64,000 nt of DNA, taken from IMG/VR virus record IMGVR_UViG_3300032213_002454, positions 1 through 64,000 of that record, one strand, 5' to 3'. Origin of the DNA: a virus. The notes under the pieces are model-generated. The model searched no databases. It was not told where the DNA came from and saw only the letters and a program-made list of their open reading frames with translations. Below, piece by piece: positions 54,637 through 62,891 of this stretch (positions are counted from its first letter, which is position 1; the number at the start of each line of letters is the position of its first letter). Both the position numbers and the translations under genes were made by a program.

Positions 54637-55350
54637 ATGAAAAAATCAATATATGACATATTTTCAAGAAAAATAGATATCATAGAATCTCATCTGAAAG
54701 TAGAGTCCAGTAAAAAACAAAAAATTATTTCTGAAATAAAAAAAATTAGTGTAGATAAACTACCATATAGTTATGATTCATTAGGTGGGTTTATTGATGA
54801 TGTCACTATGAAAACACACTACAACAAACACTACAAAGGTTATGTTGAAAAGTTGAATGTTGAGTTAGAAAAAATTAAAGGAAAAGATTTAGAACTCGAG
54901 GAAATAATTTTAAAAATTTCAAAGTTTAATACAACAGTAAAAAATAATGGTGGAGGAGCTTTCAATCACGCACTTTTTTGGAAAATGTTATCCCCAAAAA
55001 AAACAACATTAAAAAACCCACTAAAAGGTAAAATCGAAAGTTCATTTGGTACCTTCGAAAAGTTTAAAGAAAAATTCGAAGAAGAAGCAAAAACAAGATT
55101 TGGTTCGGGTTGGGTTTGGTTAATTCTAACAAAACAGAACAAATTAAAAATTGTTACAACGGCAAATCAAGATAATCCTTTAATGAATACGGAAAAAGAA
55201 AATGGTTATCCCATTCTTGGGTTAGATTTGTGGGAACACGCATATTATCTTAAATACAAAAATAAAAGAGACGAATATATTTCTAATTTTTGGAAAGTTG
55301 TTAATTGGGATTTTTGTAATGAACTTTTCGAATCTCAAACAAAAAAGTAA
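54637..55350 (+). CDS. sodA: Mn-type superoxide dismutase
   Basis: A 237-residue Fe/Mn superoxide dismutase that converts superoxide to O2 and H2O2. Metal ligands are all present: H61 (THYNKHY), H111 (FNHALFW), D197 and H201 (GLDLWEHAYY). Y69 fits the gateway Tyr. GGGAFNH has Gly where iron enzymes have Gln, and Q178 in TTANQDNPLM supplies the second-sphere Gln as in manganese enzymes, so Mn or cambialistic use is likely. Residues 1-40 are an extra basic, helical N-terminal extension absent from ordinary SODs; there is no signal peptide. The ATG at 54637 was preferred to a TTG at 54628. It lies between the Snf2 helicase and the neck gene, each with its own late-type element. Confidence 0.93.
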   Translation: MKKSIYDIFSRKIDIIESHLKVESSKKQKIISEIKKISVDKLPYSYDSLGGFIDDVTMKTHYNKHYKGYVEKLNVELEKIKGKDLELEEIILKISKFNTTVKNNGGGAFNHALFWKMLSPKKTTLKNPLKGKIESSFGTFEKFKEKFEEEAKTRFGSGWVWLILTKQNKLKIVTTANQDNPLMNTEKENGYPILGLDLWEHAYYLKYKNKRDEYISNFWKVVNWDFCNELFESQTKK

Positions 55351-55370
55351 AATAATATTATTTGAAAAGA

Positions 55371-55378
55371 TATTTATA
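55371..55378 (+). promoter_or_regulatory. Late-promoter-like element TATTTATA
   Basis: Plus strand ATATTTATA, 12 nt before the neck protein ATG in a 40-nt gap after the SOD gene. Confidence 0.6.
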
Positions 55379-55390
55379 TAATAAAACATT

Positions 55391-56512
55391 ATGTCAACAA
55401 CAGTAATTATTAACGAACCTGAAAGAAGTAAACTTTATAAAAGAATAAGAAATCTTTTAGGTGCTCCTTTGAGAGGTGTTGAGTTGGATGATGAGATGAT
55501 GGACTCATTACTTGAACTCTCTATTGAAGACTATGAACAACACATTCAAGATTGGTTAATTGAGTCTCAGTGGACAAGTGTTTATGGATTAAATTTAGAT
55601 GAACAATCTGTAACAAGAGCCCTTACTGTTCGAGATATGAAATGGGAAGACTCTTACACTTATGCATATTCCAAAATTGTAGGTTTACAAGCAGGAGGTG
55701 ATTGGGTACTTAAAAAAGATTATATTGACTTAGTACCAAACCAACAAATATATGAAATACCCGCAGGTCGCGAGCTTAATGAGTTATTGTGGTTTGCAAG
55801 ACCTGAATTGGACGCCGCTTACTTTGACCCGTTTATGGGTGGGTTTGGAGGTTTTGGTGGTATCGGTTTAGGTGGTGGCGCTGGTTTTTCACAAATGGGA
55901 ACAACCGGTAACTATTTTATTACACCCGCATTTGATATTCTTTTGAGAATGGCGGACATTCAAATGAAAAGAAGAATCATTACCGGTGATTTAACTTACA
56001 GAGTTACGGCACTACCTGAAGGTAAAAAGGCGATTCACTTGATGAATGTACCTGGCGGTAAGTTTGATTTTGGAAACATGAGAAGAAACGAATATCGAGT
56101 TTGGTATTGGTACTACGATACTTACGATAGAGAAGATTGTTTAGAGGCGAACCCTGATGTTGTTAGACTTCCTTCAGACATACCTTTAGAAAAACTAAGA
56201 TGGGACAAAATTAACGCACCTGCAAAAACTTGGGTGAGAAGATGGTTTACGGCTTATTGTAAAGAAACTTTAGCAAGAGTAAGAGGAAAATTTAGTGGGA
56301 ACTTAAAAACTCCCGATTCTGAATTAACTTTAGAATATCAGTCTTTACAAACTGAAGCGAAAGACGAAAAAACAATGTTATGGGAAGAACTCAAAGCTAG
56401 GTTAGAAAGGTTAAGACCTGAAAAAATGATGGAACAAAAAGCATTACAGGCTGAAAATCTAAACAAGTTATTAAAATTCAGAGCATTTACTAGTCCGTAC
56501 AATGTGATATAA
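55391..56512 (+). CDS. 13: Neck protein gp13-like
   Basis: A 373-residue protein. The N-terminus (KRIRNLLGAPLRGVELDDEM, then MMDSLLELSIEDYEQHIQDW) is the four-helix connector signature of T4-like gp13 neck proteins: short helix, conserved G-x-P-x-x-x-V-E-L, then long helices. Gp13 (309 residues in T4) caps the filled head and receives the tail. A Gly/Phe-rich loop (MGGFGGFGGIGLGGGAGF, ~150-170) is unusual and may be a flexible surface loop. C-terminal helices (EELKARLERLRPEKMMEQ) follow. It stands on the plus strand apart from the other neck and tail genes and has a TATTTATA element 12 nt upstream. Family assignment is fairly firm from length and N-terminal pattern. Confidence 0.72.
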   Translation: MSTTVIINEPERSKLYKRIRNLLGAPLRGVELDDEMMDSLLELSIEDYEQHIQDWLIESQWTSVYGLNLDEQSVTRALTVRDMKWEDSYTYAYSKIVGLQAGGDWVLKKDYIDLVPNQQIYEIPAGRELNELLWFARPELDAAYFDPFMGGFGGFGGIGLGGGAGFSQMGTTGNYFITPAFDILLRMADIQMKRRIITGDLTYRVTALPEGKKAIHLMNVPGGKFDFGNMRRNEYRVWYWYYDTYDREDCLEANPDVVRLPSDIPLEKLRWDKINAPAKTWVRRWFTAYCKETLARVRGKFSGNLKTPDSELTLEYQSLQTEAKDEKTMLWEELKARLERLRPEKMMEQKALQAENLNKLLKFRAFTSPYNVI

Positions 56513-56522
56513 TTTTTATATT

Positions 56523-56864
56523 ATGTCCATATATAAATCAATACCGACAAAGTTAATCAAACAAACAAAACCACAAGAAATAAAAATGTTGGAGGATTAT
56601 GTAATTGTAACTGAAGAAAACTACGAAACCCAAGGAGAAAAATATGTCTTAGTTAAAGAAGTCGAATTTTGTAATTTAAAACTTAATGAAGAAAAAAATT
56701 CATATGTTGTTATTAAGTCTATGACTAATTTGAATGTTTACTCAGATTTACAAATTGACGAAGAATTTGATGTGGTAGAAATGCAAAAAGGAGCTTGTGT
56801 AGAATTTAAAAAAATTGGTGATTATTGGTACATACTTTCCTCTGATGGATTAAAAAACTCTTAG
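56523..56864 (+). CDS. Small hypothetical protein, convergent with DNA polymerase
   Basis: A 113-residue protein (MSIYKSIPTKLIKQTKPQEI), acidic with alternating strands, including a segment VVIKSMTNLNVYSDLQIDEE that resembles a small SH3-like barrel but is not diagnostic. It follows the neck gene by 10 nt and is probably co-transcribed with it. Its stop overlaps that of the DNA polymerase gene by 4 nt, within a hairpin that also works as the polymerase terminator. Late-gene location suggests a virion or assembly role; function unknown. Confidence 0.55.
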   Translation: MSIYKSIPTKLIKQTKPQEIKMLEDYVIVTEENYETQGEKYVLVKEVEFCNLKLNEEKNSYVVIKSMTNLNVYSDLQIDEEFDVVEMQKGACVEFKKIGDYWYILSSDGLKNS

Positions 56865-56877
56865 TCGAAACTAAGAG
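56852..56877 (-). terminator. Terminator hairpin spanning convergent overlapping stops
   Basis: Perfect 7-bp stem CTCTTAG/CTAAGAG (56858-56864 with 56871-56877), 6-nt loop, and a minus-strand T run from 56852-56857. It ends the DNA polymerase message. The left arm contains both stop codons: TAG of the plus gene and TAA of the polymerase gene. The plus direction lacks a T run. Confidence 0.75.
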
Positions 56878-59689
56878 CCATTAAATCACCATCTACATCA
56901 AATTCAAAGTAATCATCAATATCTATTTTCTTTTGTTGTATGACAAACTCTTCCATTAATTTTTTGTTATTTTCAACCCAATCGACATCCACTAAATCAA
57001 CAGTACCATCTAAATACATATAGTAAGGGTCAATACCTACGTTTTTCCAAAACGTTAATTCCATGTCAGATAAAGTTAATACTTCTTCTAACGTATCTTG
57101 GTGAGCCTCTTTCATGGGGTAACCACGTACTAATTCGGTTTGAGACTTAGTAAAGATAGGTCTATCTTTTGGGTCTTCAATTAAAATGTCTTCTCTAATT
57201 TCAGGTTTATAAACAACAAGTAATGGTTCAATTCTTTTATTAAATGCCGCTAAATATCTTGGAACATTATACTCACCTAATAAATCAGGATTCATTTCTA
57301 TATCACGTTCATCAATCAAATAACAATTTAAAACCAATTCATCTTTTTTCTTTTGAACATCTCCGTGTGATTTCTTCTCACCATTATTTACATAAAAAAT
57401 CGTATCACCAAGACCAGGATTTTTACCTTCTTTAATCAAAAGTTCCATGTGTGCTTGACGGGACATCATATTTCCAGCCTTTGTTGTTTTAGTGATGTGA
57501 ACTTTATAATCGTCTATTGATTGTTTTACCCGAGCTTTGTTTGCAATCTTTGCCAAAGGAATTTGTCTGTTATAAAGTTTGTCTACATATTCATAGTAGA
57601 AATCTAAAAACTCACCACCCTTACCATCCAATAACATTCGAAGACCTTTGTCCAAAAATTCAGCAACATACGTTTGAAGTTTTTTAGATTTAATTGTATT
57701 ACCTGTAAGTTTCACTTTACCCTTGTCTGTAAGAAGTGCGTAGTTTTTACGAGCCACATTAATCGTTGAAGGCCAAACCCCGTCAATATCTAATCCCATT
57801 TCACCTCGTAAAAATAAATCATTGTATTCTGCTACATCAGCCTCAGCTCCAACATATTCTTTACCTTCTTTGACCAACCCATTTAAACCCTTTCCAATAT
57901 ACTTATACTCTTCTCTATCTTGTGGTGTCTCGAAGTTTACACCATCCGTATCCATTACAAGAGGAACATAACCTCTTTTCATAAAGAACATAATCATTTG
58001 ACGTAGGTATTGTCTACCTGTACAAGTAATCTGTTCACCCATATCAATATCACCCCACGGAAATACTTGTGGTGCCGATAATGAACCAAAGAATGCGTTG
58101 ATAAAGATTTTAATTGGTAATTGTTTTCTGTCGTAAGAAATTGCAAGTTTTGGGTCAATAGATTTATATTCACTTGCTAAGTTCTTGTATTTAATACGAG
58201 TATCGCGGAAATACTTTAACATACTTTTCATTGCTCCTGTCACATCACACTTAGGGAACACATCGTGAACCAACTGAATAGATGGATATAGTGAAGAGTA
58301 GTCAAGTTTCAATACGTTTTTAGAGAACCCAACCTGAACCAAACGAGAAAGACCTCCTGTAAATTTTCTTTTTTCTAATTTTCTTGGTAATGCTAAATTA
58401 TGTTTATATGACCATGCAGCCATAATCATTTTCCATAATGTCGCAGTTCCCATAGTTGAAAGTCTTTCATATGTTGTTGGTACAAGTTTAGACAATAAGA
58501 AATTTGCTTGATTAAACTGTTCATCAACTATCATCGTTTCATAAAGGTCATCGTCCAAATAGTCCTCAATAATTTTTGAACCCGTAACTAATTTATAAAC
58601 ATCATCTCTTCTTTTACAGATTTCATCTATTTTTGAATCAAACCCAACTTTTTTGTAAGCTCCATTTTCTTTGTTCATCCAATATTCAAGATTATCAAAA
58701 TAAATTTTACCAATCTTATCCCCCTCAACGTAAACACGATTTGGTTTTTCTGCTTCAATAAATTTGGTGATGTACTTCAAAGACCAACTCTTAATGTCTG
58801 AGTTGATTGCTTGTGCTCTACGAACTGCGTGCGCAATATCCACAATATTATATCCCCACATCTGAGTCTGAACATATGGTTCCATTTCGTTTGCTAACTT
58901 TAAAATACCATCTTTTTGTTTTAGTGTATAATCAGGATGTAAGGTCTTTGAGATTTTTTTGATGTTAACTTTTAATATTTCAGCTCTTTTTAAAATAAAC
59001 GGGAAGTCAAAGAATGCTGAGTTGTAACCACCAATCAAAGATGGTTTTAACTCATCGATAGTCTTAAAAAAGTCGACAATCATTTGTCGTTCTTCATCTT
59101 CATTTTGTGCTGATAATAATTTTAGAAAACCACGATTGTCTTTCATCCCTATCAAGAATATCTTACTTGTTTTAGGGTCAAGACCTGTGGTCTCAATATC
59201 GAATACAAACCTGTGGATTTCATCGTATTCGTCAAAACCTTTGAATAGTCTTTTACTTTTTTGAATTAAGTATTGTTCTACGGGTGATAATATTTGAATT
59301 GAGTCTGTGTTGTCTCTACCCCACGGGTCTAATCCACCACCTTTAAAAAAGTTTACAAGGTTTGAGTATGACTTTGTTGTTTTTACTAAATACTTCAATC
59401 CGTTTTCTAAACGTTCGTCATCGTGAGTATCAAGTTTTTCTATGATAATACCATTTTCACTCATCGCACGTTTTTGTGCGTGTTTGTCGTTCTTGTAAAA
59501 GTTTTTACCTTTCAAGTCACCAACCCAAGCAAATGGAATAAATGTGTCGGGGCGTAATAATTTACCCTTAACAGGGTCTTGAATTACCTTATATATTTTA
59601 GATGATTTGTAGTCGTATTCGAGTGATACGATATATTTTTCGTCATCTTCGCCTAATAGGAAGCGTTCAATTTCTTCTTGTGGAACCAT
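56861..59689 (-). CDS. 43: Family B DNA polymerase (gp43-like)
   Basis: A 942-residue replicative polymerase with 3'-5' proofreading, close to T4 gp43 (898). Exonuclease motifs: Exo I DIET 164-167, Exo II around N223-D228 (NSAFFDFP), Exo III Y280-x3-D284 (YNIVD). Polymerase motifs: A DYSSLYPSI 463-471, B with K522, N531 and FG at 534-535 (NAFFGS), C DTDG 580-583. In most family B enzymes motif C reads DTDS; the Gly variant is noted separately. It is minus strand and convergent with the small plus gene, with an intrinsic terminator at its 3' end. A hairpin lies ~30 nt before the ATG. No TATTTAT element precedes it, in keeping with early expression. Confidence 0.95.
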   Translation of the reverse strand: MVPQEEIERFLLGEDDEKYIVSLEYDYKSSKIYKVIQDPVKGKLLRPDTFIPFAWVGDLKGKNFYKNDKHAQKRAMSENGIIIEKLDTHDDERLENGLKYLVKTTKSYSNLVNFFKGGGLDPWGRDNTDSIQILSPVEQYLIQKSKRLFKGFDEYDEIHRFVFDIETTGLDPKTSKIFLIGMKDNRGFLKLLSAQNEDEERQMIVDFFKTIDELKPSLIGGYNSAFFDFPFILKRAEILKVNIKKISKTLHPDYTLKQKDGILKLANEMEPYVQTQMWGYNIVDIAHAVRRAQAINSDIKSWSLKYITKFIEAEKPNRVYVEGDKIGKIYFDNLEYWMNKENGAYKKVGFDSKIDEICKRRDDVYKLVTGSKIIEDYLDDDLYETMIVDEQFNQANFLLSKLVPTTYERLSTMGTATLWKMIMAAWSYKHNLALPRKLEKRKFTGGLSRLVQVGFSKNVLKLDYSSLYPSIQLVHDVFPKCDVTGAMKSMLKYFRDTRIKYKNLASEYKSIDPKLAISYDRKQLPIKIFINAFFGSLSAPQVFPWGDIDMGEQITCTGRQYLRQMIMFFMKRGYVPLVMDTDGVNFETPQDREEYKYIGKGLNGLVKEGKEYVGAEADVAEYNDLFLRGEMGLDIDGVWPSTINVARKNYALLTDKGKVKLTGNTIKSKKLQTYVAEFLDKGLRMLLDGKGGEFLDFYYEYVDKLYNRQIPLAKIANKARVKQSIDDYKVHITKTTKAGNMMSRQAHMELLIKEGKNPGLGDTIFYVNNGEKKSHGDVQKKKDELVLNCYLIDERDIEMNPDLLGEYNVPRYLAAFNKRIEPLLVVYKPEIREDILIEDPKDRPIFTKSQTELVRGYPMKEAHQDTLEEVLTLSDMELTFWKNVGIDPYYMYLDGTVDLVDVDWVENNKKLMEEFVIQQKKIDIDDYFEFDVDGDLMALSFD

Positions 59690-59718
59690 AATATACTATT
59701 TAATTTTGGTGTATTTGC

Positions 59719-59736
59719 TGTCATATGAGCATGACA
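59719..59736 (-). promoter_or_regulatory. Hairpin in DNA polymerase leader
   Basis: Sense strand TGTCAT-GCTCAT-ATGACA forms a 6-bp stem with 6-nt loop, 29 nt upstream of the polymerase ATG. T4 gp43 represses its own translation through a leader hairpin; this one is further from the start, so similarity is only suggestive. Confidence 0.3.
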
Positions 59737-59777
59737 TTTACCTTTCTTTAAAAGTATAAGAGTAAGATTTATCCTTG

Positions 59778-60131
59778 TCAAATAATATTAATATATAATT
59801 CTTCTCTGATTGGAGAAATTAATTCGCCATTTTCTAAAACAACCAAAAATTCTCCGATAAATCTACCTTTGGTATTTGTATCTCTACCTCCCCATTTATA
59901 ATAAATGTAAAATTCCCACGGAGAGTCAGGGTTTCTTTTGTCTTTGGTTGTTAAATAAGCATCTTTCATAAAAATTTTATACAAACCGGTATCTTCATTA
60001 ACCATAGAGAATCTAAGTGTTGCGTTATCTAAAATACTATTCATTTCATCATAAGCATCAGTTCTACCGTCCATGACAACATCCATTTTAATTATTGGTA
60101 AATTGGTGTTTTGTTTTATATAAAATTCCAT
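59778..60131 (-). CDS. Virion protein with BppU-N-like fold
   Basis: A 117-residue protein (MEFYIKQNTNLPIIKMDVVM). The layout of strands with NATLRFSMVNEDTGLYKI, an FYIYYKWGGRDTNTKG segment and a final LISPIREELYINII fits a small upper-baseplate (BppU N-terminal) type beta domain seen in many tailed phages: a short polymer-like module with L-P-I-x-x-M near the start and L-I-x-P-I-x-E near the end. It is the last gene in a two-gene minus-strand unit after the 894-residue LamG-like protein, separated from it by 24 nt. A role in attachment or fibre anchoring is inferred; family match is from memory and moderate. Confidence 0.55.
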   Translation of the reverse strand: MEFYIKQNTNLPIIKMDVVMDGRTDAYDEMNSILDNATLRFSMVNEDTGLYKIFMKDAYLTTKDKRNPDSPWEFYIYYKWGGRDTNTKGRFIGEFLVVLENGELISPIREELYINII

Positions 60132-60155
60132 CTTTTATTTTATAATCATTTTTTA

Positions 60156-62840
60156 TTAACAACTGGTAATTATTTGTACAACTACACCACCTTGAACGTT
60201 CAATATCACATAATTCAAAGATACTATCGCGATATAATAACCGGTAAAGACATAATAATTACAAGTTGTTGTATTGGCATAGAAAACAGTACCAACTTGT
60301 ATTTGTGATGTGTCCATATACATTAATCCAATAGCACCATTCAATGTACATGCCGAAGTTTGTAAACATGAAAGAGTTGAACACGCCGAAGAATAATTTG
60401 TGGTAAAATCTTGATATAATGTTGAACTCACATACAATGTTGGTGAAACAAAATTATGCGTTGCCGAACATGGTATTGGTGTTGGGTATGGAGGACATTC
60501 CAAACATGAACCTTGACCATAAACTAATCCATTCCATGTAACTGTTGATGGACCTGTAGTTGGTCCTGTTATTAAGTAACATTCACCATTTGTACCACCA
60601 AGAACATAATAGTTGTCTAAATTTTGGTATTGAGGTGGTACTGACATTACCTCAGCATTAAATTCACCCGAACACGGTATTGCTTGTGCAAAAATGTATG
60701 AAGGTGTCGGTGAAGGTGTAGGTGTTGGAGTAGGCGTTGGAGTAGGTGTTGGAGTAGGTGTTGGAGTAGGTACAATGTCAGGAGTCAAACAATTAGGACA
60801 CCAGTAATTAAATAAGTTAAATTTTTCTTGTAAAATTCTAAAATTATGTTGAACCATTGGGCTACTCATAGGTTCAGTGTACATTCTAAACTGAGAAAGT
60901 CCCCCCATAAAAGTTCCCCCAAAAGTTTGTTCCATCAAAATCTCTGTTGTAAGTCCACTATAGGTTGTTGCAGATAAAATTTCATCAGGAAATAATTCGG
61001 GGTCTTGTCGGTATGGACCTTCAGTTGGGATATAGTTACCTGTGTAGGTTAAAGTACTTGCGGTTGAGGCGGTAGTAAAATAAGGTATAGTGTTAAATTT
61101 AGTATTTATCGTTCCCGACTGACCAGTTATTCCACTCAAAGTAATCACAGTGCCACTACAGGCGGTATAAACTAAATTTGTGTTTATATTTCCAACCGAC
61201 CAACTCCAAGTTGAGCATTCATCAAAAATTAAACTATCATGAAGCCCTTGAGTTCCTCCTCCCCATGAAATATTAAAAGGTACTCCAAGTTGTTTTTCTT
61301 TTTCTGTGTTTAGTTCACGAGGGATTATTTCTTCAAAATTTTCTATTACCATAAACAAGTAACCATTAACATAAATTTTTAATCTCCCCATTCTATACCA
61401 TTCATCATCAAACCATTTTTTGTCAAAAACTACTCTGTAAACTTTATTTTCTTTTGTTCCTCCTGAATGGGTTTCAGGTGGCATTATTAAATTGTATGAA
61501 GTTCCATTAAGAATAGACTGATATGTAACTTGCCTTATATCCCCTAAACCACCTAAGTTCAACAAATCACAATCTTCTATTGTTGTATACCGTTCAAATA
61601 CAGCCGTTACCATAACCCATCTATCGGTTAGAATATTTTGACAAACGTAGTCACATATGTCATATATTGGCGGGCTACAAACTTCAGTGATAGTATAACC
61701 TGTTTGAAAAGTAATGCCTGTTGTTGAACAAGTACCAGTCGTTACACAGTCTCCTGTAATTCTTAAAACTTTTACACAAATACGAGGGTCCGCAGGACAA
61801 CCACTAAACCTAATAGATAGTGCGTTTGAAAGTGTATCGAATTTAGGGTCTAATGGAGGTACAGGAATTTGTTCAGTACATGCACCACAACCACAACCAA
61901 TATTATGGTAAGCGGTTGTCGCACTTTGTGGGTATAACAACACGCAATTAGCATTAGTAAAAGCTGTTTGAGCACATGTACAACTACTAAGACTTGTTAA
62001 TCCCGAGGTTACTCTTGTGTACCCACTGTCAGATACGGGTGAACCCGAGGCAAAATGATAATATTTATTTTCCGCTCTTGTACCAAAAAAGAAAAAAGTA
62101 CCAGCATTATACGGATATCTCGTGTTAAGATATTCTTCCGTGTTAGTATTTATCGCATACTCGTCGGTAATTCTTGGTTTTATTACTGTTTCCATAGACC
62201 ATCCTTTGTTTAGTCTTTCTGGAAAAACTTCATAATCGTATCCAAATAATTTGTAGAACCCTTGATAAAAACCACCATAAAGTTCTTGATAATAGTTTAC
62301 GGTCGCACCTGTTTTAGATACGATATTATAAATAACATTTTTTGGTCGTCCTGAAAATACAGTATTTGGTGGTAAGGTGTATCCTGTAACCATATGCATT
62401 TTCATTCTTCTGTCATAATAGTGAGGATGAAATTTATAATCATCTCTAACTCCCATGGTATAATATAAAGTTTGACCAGTCATACCTGTATATAACCCAT
62501 TATCTGTAGCGGTTAAACCAATATCACAACTACCAGTGAACGCAGATATGCAAGTTAAGTCTACACTATTTGGGTTATAATAATTTTTTGACACTAAAGT
62601 TGCTCCCGTGTAAAAATTATCAAAACTCATTATTAACTGTGGTGTTGTTAACGTATTGTCCAAATCATAAAAAATTGGTAATCTATTTCCATCATCTTTG
62701 GCAATAACATAAGGAGAAAAAACTACTTCTTCATCATAGTCTCTTTCATCGGCAGCCAAAGTTAAATCAAAATATCTACTTGAATTTAACAAAGACTTGT
62801 ATCTTGGGTAATAATAGGTATTTAAATTTTGAGTTGGCAT
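60156..62840 (-). CDS. Cys-rich virion protein with LamG-like and shared domains
   Basis: An 894-residue protein. Residues ~215-560 resemble a concanavalin/laminin-G-like jelly roll (GWSMETVIKPRITDEY, FFFFGTRAENKYYHF, RLKIYVNGYLFMVIENF) interrupted by Cys-rich inserts (e.g. IGCGCGACTEQIP). Residues ~541-603 match the Cys-flanked domain shared with the 2211- and 411-residue virion proteins. A (Pro-Thr)n linker lies at ~688-711, followed by more Cys-rich beta segments. Cysteines in a phage protein of an AT-rich genome are unusually frequent. LamG folds often bind glycans, suggesting host recognition (inference). It has a TATTTAT element 11 nt upstream in the divergent promoter region with the 251-residue gene. 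Confidence 0.6.
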   Translation of the reverse strand: MPTQNLNTYYYPRYKSLLNSSRYFDLTLAADERDYDEEVVFSPYVIAKDDGNRLPIFYDLDNTLTTPQLIMSFDNFYTGATLVSKNYYNPNSVDLTCISAFTGSCDIGLTATDNGLYTGMTGQTLYYTMGVRDDYKFHPHYYDRRMKMHMVTGYTLPPNTVFSGRPKNVIYNIVSKTGATVNYYQELYGGFYQGFYKLFGYDYEVFPERLNKGWSMETVIKPRITDEYAINTNTEEYLNTRYPYNAGTFFFFGTRAENKYYHFASGSPVSDSGYTRVTSGLTSLSSCTCAQTAFTNANCVLLYPQSATTAYHNIGCGCGACTEQIPVPPLDPKFDTLSNALSIRFSGCPADPRICVKVLRITGDCVTTGTCSTTGITFQTGYTITEVCSPPIYDICDYVCQNILTDRWVMVTAVFERYTTIEDCDLLNLGGLGDIRQVTYQSILNGTSYNLIMPPETHSGGTKENKVYRVVFDKKWFDDEWYRMGRLKIYVNGYLFMVIENFEEIIPRELNTEKEKQLGVPFNISWGGGTQGLHDSLIFDECSTWSWSVGNINTNLVYTACSGTVITLSGITGQSGTINTKFNTIPYFTTASTASTLTYTGNYIPTEGPYRQDPELFPDEILSATTYSGLTTEILMEQTFGGTFMGGLSQFRMYTEPMSSPMVQHNFRILQEKFNLFNYWCPNCLTPDIVPTPTPTPTPTPTPTPTPTPSPTPSYIFAQAIPCSGEFNAEVMSVPPQYQNLDNYYVLGGTNGECYLITGPTTGPSTVTWNGLVYGQGSCLECPPYPTPIPCSATHNFVSPTLYVSSTLYQDFTTNYSSACSTLSCLQTSACTLNGAIGLMYMDTSQIQVGTVFYANTTTCNYYVFTGYYIAIVSLNYVILNVQGGVVVQIITSC
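60705..60775. repeat. 12-bp tandem repeat encoding (Pro-Thr) linker
   Basis: Units of GTAGGTGTTGGA type, slightly degenerate, encode alternating Pro and Thr on the minus strand. A similar repeat occurs at 38120-38260 in the 2211-residue gene. Confidence 0.8.
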
Positions 62841-62851
62841 CGTTTTTTATG

Positions 62852-62858
62852 ATAAATA
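62852..62858 (-). promoter_or_regulatory. Late-promoter-like element, minus copy of a divergent pair
   Basis: Sense strand GTATTTATC, 11 nt before the 894-residue gene. With the plus copy at 62871-62878 it forms an inverted repeat ATAAATAC/GTATTTAT. Confidence 0.55.
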
Positions 62859-62870
62859 CTTTGTATCGAG

Positions 62871-62878
62871 TATTTATA
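62871..62878 (+). promoter_or_regulatory. Late-promoter-like element, plus copy of a divergent pair
   Basis: Plus strand GTATTTATA, 13 nt before the 251-residue gene's ATG. Confidence 0.55.
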
Positions 62879-62891
62879 GGTAAACGATAGA

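Noticed and set aside
59690-59777. Possible tRNA or small RNA between polymerase and the 117-residue gene
   Set aside because: No cloverleaf or strong stem set; only one short hairpin near the polymerase start.
60705-60775. Regular short repeats considered as CRISPR or origin repeats
   Set aside because: Tandem 12-bp units without spacers inside a coding frame, encoding a Pro-Thr linker.
15595-62858. Reading the plus-strand ATAAATA sequences as T4-type late promoters pointing in the plus direction
   Set aside because: In co-directional minus-strand clusters this would direct antisense transcripts; the sense-strand TATTTAT reading consistently points to downstream genes.
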